NCBI GenBank assembly: GCA_030248225.1
Contig: JASANE010021177.1
Coordinates: 1 to 64,000 of the forward strand
Length of the DNA stretch: 64,000 nucleotides
DNA from: Trileptium ribeirensis
Lineage: Eukaryota > Nematoda > Enoplea > Enoplida > Thoracostomopsidae
Reading direction: 5' to 3'
Position 1 is the first letter of the stretch, and each line of letters opens with the position of its first letter. The notes beneath the pieces are model-generated. The model saw only the letters and a list, made by a program, of their open reading frames with translations, was not told the origin of the DNA and searched no databases. The position numbers and the translations under genes were made by a program. Positions 38,401-50,400 of this stretch are shown here, piece after piece.

Positions 38401-41400
38401 AAACTTGCTAAAGTGCTTCCCATTGGTTTGATGGTACGATTCAATTAAGGACAAAATTTATATAAAACTTATATACAGTCCATATAAATGTGTGACTACT
38501 AGAAACCTAACCTTGTTCGCTAAAGATAGTGCTAGCTTAAATCTATAGCGACGTGTATCACTACATCCGCCGAGTATGGGTGTAAAGCTAAATTTGATAT
38601 AAAATCGGTTTCAGCTTACTTAGTAGCTTAATAAACCGACAAGTTCTATAGAAAACTGTGTGTATTTATCCTGTGTAAACTCACATTAATGTGTGTGTAC
38701 ATTTATGTATTTGGGATCAGCGTCCATTTAAGCAATACGCGGCTAAGTGAGCAAAACAAGGGCAAAGAATGTCCCATTCCCTCAGTGATGGCCAGAGTGC
38801 CAAACTCGTCTCAGACTCGGTGTGTCCGTCCGAACATTTCGACTCGGTCTCGTTATATATGTAACTGGTCTACTTTTGGACGACAAAAGGGGGTGGTGGG
38901 TTCTCGGGCGAGCTCATCATAAGTTTCATAAAGTGTTTCATGCGGCTCCCGCGGGTTCGGGTTGCCTTTTATAGGGCGAGAGGCACATTTCTGTACCGGA
39001 TTTATCAAAAGGAACCTAATGACGGGCTACACGCCTATCGGGGCATGGTTTCTTCAATCTTCCCGGGGAAGAGTAACCAAAAGTGGGCACTTCGGGTCCA
39101 TTCCGGTCTCAAATAAAAACCTCGGATCAGGGAAGTAACGATGTCATATATATATATACATTTGTGTAGGTTATTTGTTAAGTTATTTCATTAATTGTGA
39201 TTTATTTCCTAATAAGTCCGCGGATCCCGATCGGATATCCACGGGACCGGTCTCGTTTTAAAGACCGTAAAATTCTCTATTAAAAATGTTAACTTACAAA
39301 TTTGCGATGTTCCCAACGGTTCCGGAGTTATAGGCCGGAGCCGCAACTTTAAATTCTGAGTTTTCGGAATTGACATTTTAAAGCTCATTTTATTTTGATA
39401 ATTTGTCCAGTGTCAATGATAACATTGAACACTAGGGAAAATAATATTTTGTTTTTCGTACTTATATTTTTCGACAATGTGTCGAGCACCTTGGCCGAGG
39501 GCCGCAGCTCCAACCTGGTGGATTGGTAAATACCTAAGGCGAAACAGTGCACCCATGACAATTTGGGTCTTATAATTGCATTTTATGGTGGTTTTCATGC
39601 CTTTACGACATGTGTATCGTTGTTTTTGTTATGTATATATTTACTATTTACCTACTGAAAATGAGAGTTTCTTAGGTCGTGTTTAAAAAAACATAGGATT
39701 TTTTCACTAATTATAGTCGAAATAAGCAACAGTTGAGTTTTGTTATAACTATATTTTGTTTGGACGATCACTTTTGATGTCAGCTTAAAATACTTGCAGA
39801 ATGCTGGGGGCTCACCTTGGCGGCATCGCCGAAATCCTGGTGATAGCTCAGAAATCAAATATCGAAATAGATTAGTTGTTTCTGTTTTGAATACGATATG
39901 CTTGTAGCCATATCAGTGTAATTTCAACCGGGTTTAATGTTCGTATTCCTGGAGTACTTCCTACCACCTGTGTATTTTGTTATTGCTTTGTCACTGATTA
40001 TACAAAAATCGTACGTTAAGTTATTGACTTGACGGGGTGTTGTTGAGTCCAAAATCTATGGAAGGGGGTTCTGTAGGGTCGAGCTGACCCTGAGGTCAGG
40101 AGTCGGTGGAGCCGTGCACGGGGGAGGGTATCTTTAGCACTCTGAAAGATACTCCACGGGTGCGATCACAGTATATTTATATAGCATATACATTGCATAA
40201 TGTACTGAGTACTGCAGTAAACACGATAGAATACATAATATAAGGGAACATAATGGAAACAACGAGCTACAATGCACAATTACCAAATTGAATTATATAA
40301 AAAAATGTGAGTTGAAAATTTTTGGAAAAGACATGTATAAAAATCTCGGAGGCGCAGCAAAAATCTATGAACTCGGCGGACACGTTTAGGAAGCCAGCAC
40401 CCGATTCGGATCTGCATGTAAAAAACCGTAACGGTTACAGCGGTGCACCTTATTTCAGTGTACCTTTTGTGCAGGGCCAATATTCAGTTACAATGTACAT
40501 TTGTTTATAACTGGACTCCTATGTTTGTTTAGGACTGGACACGCTCAAATTTTCGTCTACGCAAAAAGCTTTGAGGAGTTCCTGTGTTCTTATGCAAAAT
40601 CGATTAAAAATACTGTAATAAGCTACGGCGTCGGACTTTTAAATTACAAGGTTAGTTTCGCATTTTTATAACGCTGCCATTTATATGCCATCCTATTCCT
40701 ACCATAAAACATTTTTATTTTTTAAATGTGCTATGGCAGACGTGTGTAAGTCGACCTTAGTTACTTGCTAGTACGGTCATTGTTGTTACTGATATGTGTA
40801 ATTATGTTTTAGAGCTGTTTTCTGCAGTTTTTACTCAGTGAAAACTGTTGATGTTTTGTAGGCTTGCTATCAAGCAGTTGAGATTAGTTTATATAAGTTT
40901 TGTATAAAATCTATTTTTACTTTTAGAAACACCGCTGAAATTTTTATATCTATATCTGCGCTTTCCTTAATAAGAAAATATGACCGAGCTCTAGCAGTGA
41001 AGTGATAGCGCTGCTGTAGATGTAATAATGTGTACACTAATTCGGTGATTGGGTCGTTTATTTAATAAATTATAACCATTGATTTCGCGTTCGTAGCAGC
41101 AAACAATGGTTTTGTGATTGATATGTGGCTTCTGTGTATTCTTTAATTCATTAAATGACCTTTCATAAACTATTTTAACATAACGCACATAATATAAAGC
41201 TGTGCTACAACTGTGTTACTAGCTAGTTGTCGCACGGATAGGCGTGCATCCAAACATTTATACTCACGGTTGTACAGTTTACTCGTTCAAACTCGTGATG
41301 TCGCACCCGTTTGAGCTCGTCAAATCCGTGCATACAAATATCTTAATGTGCGGCAAACCATGCTATAACTATTGTACAACTATCATCGTTACAATAATAC

Positions 41401-44400
41401 TTTCTACGAAAAAGAAGACATTGTATTGTTTTCCTGCTATACTTATCAAAACGTAGTATAACGTAGTGGAGATTGTTTGTTAAAGGGGTGAAAGCTTTTA
41501 AATTGCGTCTGTGTGTGTCCGCGATCGGCGTTCTTTGATTTCAGGTCTGGTTCCGGGGCCAGGTGTCAAAATGAGAGCTTTTAACTTTGTTTTGGTACTC
41601 TTCACGGAAGCAAAGTTATTTTATCTTAACACTTTAAAATTTTTCCCTGCTTGGTTTTATTTTATAGTAAAACAATAAATGCCGGTGCCTCTTTTCTGTT
41701 TTTCGATTAAGGGTCCTGTTATGGAGTTCTGGCGTTTGAGGTATGACACCTCGTGGTTCTTTGAGACCCAAAATCCGAATATTTTTTCTGACCTCCTAGG
41801 CGCTAAAAAAGTGCATTTAGGGGTTTTCGGGCATGGGAAACTTATTGCCGGTATTAGTTTTTGATCAGAAGGCGTTTATTGAAACAAAACGAAACAATGA
41901 ATCCTCCTGACACACTGTTCACTGTTTATATACCAAGATTCTGGACTAATGTCATTTGCATATGATTTGAATAATTTAATCAATCCTTCCATTTAACAAA
42001 TCGCCCACGCCGCATTTATTTTGTGTTGACTTGTGCAGCTTTGTGTGACATCCACATATCGACTATGCCATCAAGAGCTGATTGGCTGTGCACGCAAAAG
42101 GCGTTGGTGTACCTATGTTGCGCTACTATCTGCAATCTCGATAGAGTTATTGGTTTTCAAAGCACATCGTGGTGGTGAACCTACCTGAAATAAAAATGTT
42201 AGTGTTACTAATGAGTCTTGTTCTTCGTAACATTGGATAAAAGGATGTTCGTGAGGTTTCTAGAAGCCGTGACCGTTGCTTATGCATTATGCATTTTAAT
42301 CCATTATAACGCCAACTTCAGCATAATTATATACCATGGATTGTTAACCAAGTAATGCGGAAGCGCTCAGGATCTATGTAGAAAATATTCCTTATGTGTA
42401 ATATTCGGTCAGCGTTTAACCGCGATGTGTTTCAACAAGCCATCGTAGCAGAAAACTAACAAAATGCAAAATGCTAAAATTTTTAAATGTTCAGGAACTG
42501 GGTGGTACTCGCTGATTATCCTGGATTTGTTACAGAATTAGGAACTAAACAAGAGTGTTTTGTAGCTCACGTGGTTCAAGGGTATTCATGTTGTTACTAA
42601 ATTTTATATCCTCTATATACGAATCGTTTTTGCACGGTGAGCATGCAAAAGACAGGGCTTTCCAATAGGGAAGCTGCCTTTTTGGTTTTACCTGGTCCAG
42701 AACGTGTGACCCGGTTTCGTATGACCTGACAAAGTTTTGGGGTCTCTCTGGTGCAATGCCCTTGGCAATTTTTGCTTTCCCCGTAAAAACGGTCCAGTTG
42801 ACTCAAGAAATTGACCATAACTTTTACACAACTTGTATTTTGAAGTCAATATTCTTTTACCTTCTATCTGATACGTCTTGGCCCCATTTTGATCTGATGT
42901 GTTAGCTATTTTAAGGTTTCCTTGCAAAACACTGAAATTTGAAAATTTTTAGACTTCAAAGCTCCTCGGTTAAATCGATGGCGCCTCCATATCGTAATCT
43001 TTTAAAATCTGCCGCCCCTGGTTGCATAACCAGTTGGGACTCCGGTTCCTGCCTTGGCAAAATTCTCAGCGGAAGGAAAACTAGAAAGATAATATAGAAA
43101 ATGGCTGTGAACGTACTTACCCCATCGGCGAATTTATCACTTGTTTCATCTGAGTCCGATTAAGGCACCAAAATATAACCGTGCAGCTGCTTATCGTTTA
43201 AGCTACTACATTATACGTTTTGAAAATGCTACTCTTTTCTCAGCTCTAAGTTTACACAGTAGCCGCTTTTCATCCATGTGTAGCGTATAACCCGGTATTC
43301 GCACTCTCTCTTGTTTTAGCAGGCGTTGCCTGGTGCATTCCACGTGCAAGTTCGTGATTGAGCAAGTAATTTGCCTTTAACACGCCGAGTACCCGACGAC
43401 TTCAATTTGTTCTCAAATATGTTGTGCTTGTGCCTGGTCGTTTGCTGTAACGTCCCACGTACCGTTTAAGAATAGTAATACAGGACCGACGGAGACATTA
43501 TAAATTTGTTGTATCATGGGCAGTGCGACAGTCGCTCGATTGTCAGAGTGGTTTCAAACCACTCGAGGGAGATATGGATTTGGTCATGCGACAGTCTTTC
43601 TCGGTAACAAGCGATCCGGTACCAGTAAATGTACTGCCCAGAGTGCCGAACTCTGTTACGTTTTTCAGTTTCATATTATTACTGAAAATGTTTTTGATAT
43701 TGGCTGTACAGCACGACATGGTTTTGTCTTTTCGCTGCTTATTTCCAGGCCGAGTTGTTAGCTGGTTCCATTTATCCAGTCGAGTATAGACTGCATTTCT
43801 TCATGACTGTTTGATACCGAGTCGATATCATCTGCATAGTCAGCGTCCGTGAATCGCACGCTTGTATTGTAAACGACACCGCCGCTTGGCCGTAGACTTT
43901 TTCGATTTACCCAGTCAACTGCAAAGTTAAATAGGGCGGGGGACAGAACAGAGCCCAGTCTAACACCCTACCTACCTACCTTGATCTACCTTGATCCGTC
44001 AACAGCGTTTGAACAAGTGTGATTGTGGCATATTGAGGGTAAAGAGCTGTTGACCAGAAAAAGCCAGTGACCGACACTGGCAGTAGAAGTGAGAGCAATG
44101 CCTGGAAACAGCAAACCAGAGCAGCAGACAACGTTCAGACATCGCAAAAAACCCGTGCATATTTCAAGTGGCTTTGACGTTGCAGTAACCACTTGGACGG
44201 TGCAGAATTATGGCTTGAAAGTACTTATACCACCCTGACTGTTTTTGAGGAACTCCGTCACCTTCCATAATCTTGTAATGCTTAAAGCGAAGACCGATGA
44301 ACTCATTCGAATGCTGCATTCAAATCGACGAAAGACAATGACCGGCCTATGGATTTCGTGTAAAGTATCAAGCAGTAGTTGTAGACTAAGCATTTCAGCG

Positions 44401-47400
44401 ACAATACTTCGACCCAGCCGAAAACCTCATTGTTCTTGTGTAGTGTATTTCTATCGGTGGTATTAGAACCGATTTACTACTATGGCTTGAGAAGTGTAAT
44501 CGCAACGTTAAGGTGCAAAATTCTTCTATAATTTGAACACGATTTGTCGCCTTTCTTGTGGAAAGGATCATTAGAGTTGTGCGCCAGTCCTGTGGAATAT
44601 TTTCAGTTGCCAGGTAGTTTTAAATTGTCGTACGGCTAAAAACTGCGTTTTAGCATTAAACATAGTAGTAATTGAATTCTGGGTGAATTGAGCTACGCGA
44701 AGAATTCTTATTAGCCTGGCTGTGCTGTAATTTCACAATGTCTGTTATTGGGTTTTAGGATAACGCGCACAACTCTACTGGGCTGGACGGATTGATTTGC
44801 CTATATATACGCCAGTCTTGATGCCCTGCATGCAATACATAACCAAACAAAATGTAAAGAAACTGCATATTGAAAATCGGGTTCTTAAAGCCTTTGAAAC
44901 CAATATAGTCAAGTAGAACGCTATCTTATAATGTAATTGCCGTATGTCTGTCTGTGTGTGTCCGAAGTTTTGGATTTATCACATATTTTTAATCATAACT
45001 TTTGAAAGTGTTTATGGATTTTTATGCGGTTTTTTTGTTGGGTAGGAAATCGATATGGGAATGCAGGGACAATATTTTTGGGCATCCCGTATGCTTTTTT
45101 CACAACCCACCCCCCTTTGAATTAAAAAATAGTGTCATTTTATTGGTTTTCATGATGTAACTTTTCAACTGCTTCATGGATTTTGACAACCTTTTTTGTT
45201 TTATTTCTTTAAGACGTGCCGAAAGTATCGACAAAGTTTTCTAAAGGGGATGTACCCCTACTTGGGGGACCCCCCTTTAAACTATCTTATAATGTAATTG
45301 TCGTATGTCTGTCTGTGTATGTGCCAAGTTTTGGGTTTGTCACATATTTTTGACTATGACTTTTGAAACCGTTTATGGATTTTTGTTGGGCAGGAAATCG
45401 ATATGGGAACCCATGGACACTATTGTTGGGCATCCCGTATGCTTTTTTCACAACCCACTCCCCTTGAAATAAAAAATAGTGTCATTTTATACGTTTTAAT
45501 GGTGTAACTTTTCAACTGCTTCATGAATTTTGACGAACTTTTTTGTTTCATTTCTTTAAGACGTGCCGAAAGTATTGTCGAACTTTTGCAAAGGGGATGT
45601 ACCCCCTAATTGGGGGACCCCCTTTAAACTATCTTATAACGTAATTGCCGTATGCCTGTCTGTGTGTCCCAAGTTTTGTGTTTGTCACATAGTTTTGACC
45701 ATGACTTTTGAAACCGCTTATGGATTTTTATTGAGTTTTTGTTGTATAGGACATCGAATATGGGAATGCACTGACACTATTTTTGGACATCCCCTACGCT
45801 TTTTTCACAACCCACCCCCTTTGAATTAAAAAATAGTGTCATTTTATTGGTTTTCATGATGTAACTTTTCAACTGCTTCATGGATTTTGACAACCTTTTT
45901 TGTTTTATTTCTTTAAGACGTGCCGAAAGTATCGACAAAGTTTTCTAAAGAGGATGTACCCCCTGCTTGGGGGACCCCCCTTTAAACTATCTTATAATGT
46001 AATTGTAGTGTGTCTGTCTGTGTATGTGCCAAGTTTTGGGTTTGTCACATATTTTTGACTATGACTTTTGAAACCGTTTATGGATTTTTGTGCGGTTTTT
46101 TGTTGAACAGGAAATCGATATGAAAACCCATGGACACTATTGTTGGGCATCCCGTATGGTTTTTGCACAACCCACCCCCCTTTGAATTAAAAAATAGTGT
46201 CATTTTATTGGTTTTCATGATGTAACTTTTCAACTGCTTCATGGATTTTGACAACCTTTTTTGTTTTATATCTTTAAGACGTGCCGAAAGTATCGACAAA
46301 GTTTTCTAAAGGGGATGTACCCCCTACTTGGGGAACCCCCCTTTAAACTATCTTATAATGTAATTGTCGTATGTCTGTCTGTGTATGTGCCAAGTTTTGG
46401 GTTTGTCACATATATTTGACTATGACTTTTGAAACCGTTTATGGATTTTTGTGCGGTTTTTTGTTGGGCAGGAAATCGATATGGGAACCCATGGACACTA
46501 TTGTTGGGCATCCCGTATGCTTTTTTCACAACCCACCCCCCTTTGAATTAAAAATTAGTGTCATTTTATTGGTTTTCATGATGTAACTTTTTAACTGCTT
46601 CATAGATTTTGACGAACTTTTTTTGTTTCATTTCTTTAACCCTCTCATGCCCACTAGGCCCAAATGGACCCAACGCACATTGCGACTCGTTGTGTTTACT
46701 GAGTATGTCGCATGTCGTACGTTTGAACGTGCGTTGTTATTCGCTCGCATTGTGAGGTTCGTTAAGGAACCGAGCAACAGCTCTCAGATAGCTCAGTGGT
46801 TCGCGTACACAAGTTTCATCCGTGCGTTTCGGGTTCGATCCCTGGCGCGGGCTTGAGTTTGTCAAACATTGCACGATACACAAATTAATTCGGGCATGGA
46901 AGGGTTAATTAAAAATTAACCTATCGCATAACTAACCCTCTCATGCCCACTAGGCCCAAATGGACCCAACGCACATTGCGACTCGTTGTGTTTACTGAGT
47001 ATGTCGCATGTCGTACGTTTGAACGTGCGTTGTTATTCGCCCGCATTGTGAGGTTCCTTAAGGAACCGAGCAACAGCTCTCAGATAGCTCAGTGGTTTGC
47101 GTACACAAGTTTCATCCGTGCGTTTCGGGTTCGATCCCTGGCGCGGGCTTGAGTTTGTCAAACATTGCACGATACACAAATTAATTCGGGTATGAAAGGG
47201 TTAAGACGTGCCGAAAGTATAGACGAACTTTTGCAATGAGGATGTACCCCGTAATTGGGGGACCCCTCTAAACTATCTTATAATGTGATTGCCGTATGTC
47301 TGTCTGTGTGTCCAAGTTTTGGGTTTGTCACATATTTTTGACCATGACTTTTGAAACCGTTTATGGATTTTTATGCGGTTTTTATTGGATAGGACATTGA

Positions 47401-50400
47401 ATATGTGAATGCACTGACACTATTTTTGGGCGTCCCCTACGCTTTTTTCACAGCCCCCGCCGCTTTAAATCAGAAAAATTGTGTCATTTTATTGGTTTTC
47501 ATGATGTAACTTTTCTTAACTGCTTCATGGATTTTGACAATCTTTTTTTGTTTCATTTCTTTAAGACGTGCCGAAACTATCGACGAACTTTTGCAAATTT
47601 CATTTACCCCCTAATTGGAGGACCTCCTTTTAAACCATCTTATGGTACTGTTTTCGACATTTTGACACATCCATAAGGGTATGATACTGTTTTCAACATT
47701 TTGACACATCCGTAAGGGTGTAATAGTGTTTTCGCTATTTTAACACAACCGTGAGGGGGTAATGTTGTTTTTATCATTTTAACACATCTGTAATGGGGTA
47801 ATGTTGTTTTAATCATTTTAACAGATCCATAAGGGTATAATAGTATTTTCGACATTTTGACACATCCGTAAGTGGGTACTAGTGTTTTCAGTACTTTAAC
47901 ATACCTGTAGGGTTGTAATGTTGTTTTCATCATTTTAACACATCCATAAAGGCGTAATGCTGTTTTCGGCGTTTTGACACATCCTTAAGGGTACGATACT
48001 GTTTTCGACATTTTAACACATCTGTAATGGAGTAATATTGTTTTCAACATTTTGACATATCCGTAAGGGTATGATACTGTTTTCGACATTTTGACACATC
48101 CGTAAGGGTATGATACTGTTTTCGTCATTTTGACACATCTGTAAGGGTGTAATAGTGTTTTCGCTAATTAACACATACCAAACGAGGGATGAAAAACCAG
48201 TAATTTGTATTATTTTACAAATGCCATAACTTAAAAAATACTGTTTTTCGTAAAAACGGGGGCCGCAGGTCCACTCACCCATACTACCGGCGCGAAGCGG
48301 GCCGACGGCCCGCGGCGGCCGAAGGCCAGCTTTCGCGCTGGTATAGCAAAACTATCGTATTCACGTATTCGATATCCTAATAGACACTCATTTTAAGGTA
48401 AAGACACGTAATAACATGCCGATTTTTAAAAATAATTATTTATGGCAAAGCCTTGACGAACCATATTTGGACCCACAGCGACCCAGGAAGTGGTCCTACA
48501 AAAGAATTTTGGTCTGCAATGTTGTAGACCTCGATGAGCTGATTATTGGTAGTGATACCCGTTTTTCGTTCGAAGCCTGTGTCGCTAGATACACTTGTAC
48601 CCGTAAGGTCACATATGGCAAAGTACATCTATAAGGTTTATAAGATTTATATATAAGTTTATATCTATAAGTTTTTAAGTTTGTGAGACCGATATTTTTT
48701 ACAAAACCAATCATTTTTTTCCCAGTTGTGAATAAATACTAGCTATAAAGCTTGAAAAAGCATATAGTAATATCAAAAGTAAAACGCCAATAGCGGCTCA
48801 CCGGGCTAAATAGGATATCCCTTACTGGTTATTCGGAATGCGATTACTAGGGCTAAAGTTTTTTGTTCCCGATATTCAGGTTAAAATAAAAGTTTTAGAT
48901 CTACGAACTTGGTGAAAATTGATAAATTTTTATTTCCGCAAATGTTATAACCATTTAACTCTGTTCTCCAGTAACCTACTGGACTGTGAACACGAAATAT
49001 TAATTATTTCTACTATACTATTTTGATATTTAACGATTATGTTAATATTATAGGTTATTAAATTATGGCGCCGTCCCATCTAGTCTTAGCAGCAGTTACA
49101 AACAAATTGCAGTGCTAATAACCACGCAACCATAGCAATAAGGCAGACGATTGGCAGTAAGATGTCGAAGGTGTCGGAAAGCAGGACTACGACAAAACGT
49201 AATCTCCCGAATCATTTGCTCTTACAATAATCATTTTTACATCACGCAAATAAATAAGGGCATTTACTTAACTGCTGCCAACAACAGATTTCAAAATCCC
49301 TTAATGCTAGCGGCCTTTGCTCAGGCCAGGTTTGTGGTAAATTATATTAGAGAGCATAGGCCTTTATCATTACTGGACTTTTCTTTGAATAAAATGAATA
49401 TAAGGCCTTTGCAATTTAAGCTATATATTGACTACTTTATTAAGCAGCGGTTCGGGCATTAGCTCAAATTATAGATATTGTGACAACGGTCCTTTGTAGT
49501 GCTATAACTCAATTATTGTTAATAATATGTATAAGGGCCTTTGCTCAGATCAGGGGCGAAACATGTTTTTTGTCATTTTAACCTGGAAATGAGGTCCGAG
49601 CTGTTGGCGTTCGACTAAGGGCTCATTATCATCACTTTTACTATCGAACAAAATAATTTCTCATAATCCATTCATCCTAAGATAAGTTCTGAATTGCAGT
49701 GATAGAAAAAGCCTAACATAACGCCATCAGTGGAAACTCGGCTCCCTTCAGTCGCTCCGTTTCAACAAGACTGTAACTTTAGCAGCTGTATGCAAATGTT
49801 GTATAATAGCGACTATTGATTATTCCTCTTCTGAAGTGCTGATTTAATGTTAACAAGCAACTCTTCCAAATCTTTGAGACTTTTACAACTGCTGCCAGTA
49901 CTTGGTAATAAGACTGCTTATAGTTTTCATGATTACGTTGCTGTATTAAAATATGGCAAATGGTGTAAAAAGAGTTTGTGAACATTATGTGATGAACAGG
50001 TGTGTATTTCACTATTGCGTAATATTGACAGACATGTACTATTCTTTGAGCTCAATGATCGTCCCCATTCGGTGTACAGTACCCGCGGGAAATTACCGCT
50101 GCTGGCTCGGTGTTTGTTCGTTGCTCGAAACGTGACACTGCTCACTCGATTTTCGGCAGATGCTCGCTCGTTTGAACCAAGACAGTCATGATAAATACTG
50201 CAAATATAAAAACTCTACGTTAAACATTGCACGATATTTGAATTACCCTAAGTCTTAACAGTATATATTTTTGTAGGTGACTATTTTGTTAATACAGAAC
50301 GGGTTTGTGTACTATGTGCGAATTATGAACCGAAGTTATAAAGGAAAAATGGAAAATTAGCTGTTTATACAGTAAATATGCTGGGAAATATTTTAAATAT

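Larger units (their letters stand above)
33210..40532. other. Intron of FBXO3-like gene, repeat-derived
   Basis: This 7.3 kb intron contains dispersed repeat copy 2 (33955-34300) and the TTTATATAAA cluster at about 38140-38490. Long stretches (34301-38100 and 38700-40532) have no recognisable gene. A guanine/cytosine-rich patch lies at 38940-39260. Frames of 60-97 codons here show no domains. Confidence 0.5.
44921..47636 (+). repeat. ~358 bp tandem satellite, six units
   Basis: Units start with CTATCTTATAA at 44921, 45282, 45629, 45987, 46348 and 47273. Each continues with TGTCTGTCTGTGT, TTTGTCACATATTTTTGA, AACCGTTTATGGATTTTT, GGCATCCCGTATGC, TAAAAAATAGTGTCATTTTA and GACGTGCCGAAAGTAT, and ends with the hairpin-prone GGGGGACCCCCCTTTAAA. 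The fifth unit is split by a 565 bp insertion (MITE dimer). ORFs across these units, such as 45563-45829 and 46371-46586, are repeat translations. Confidence 0.92.

Noticed and set aside
46780..46856. Genuine tRNA gene
   Set aside because: A and B boxes are present but acceptor and anticodon arms do not pair into a cloverleaf; it is inside a MITE and duplicated with it.
46623..47152. Two near-identical ORFs of 69-77 codons
   Set aside because: They are readings of the two MITE copies, with the same peptide from non-coding repeat DNA.
47640..48282. Repetitive ORFs with YGCVKM blocks, resembling a repeat protein
   Set aside because: Caused by the 39 bp minisatellite whose period is a multiple of three.
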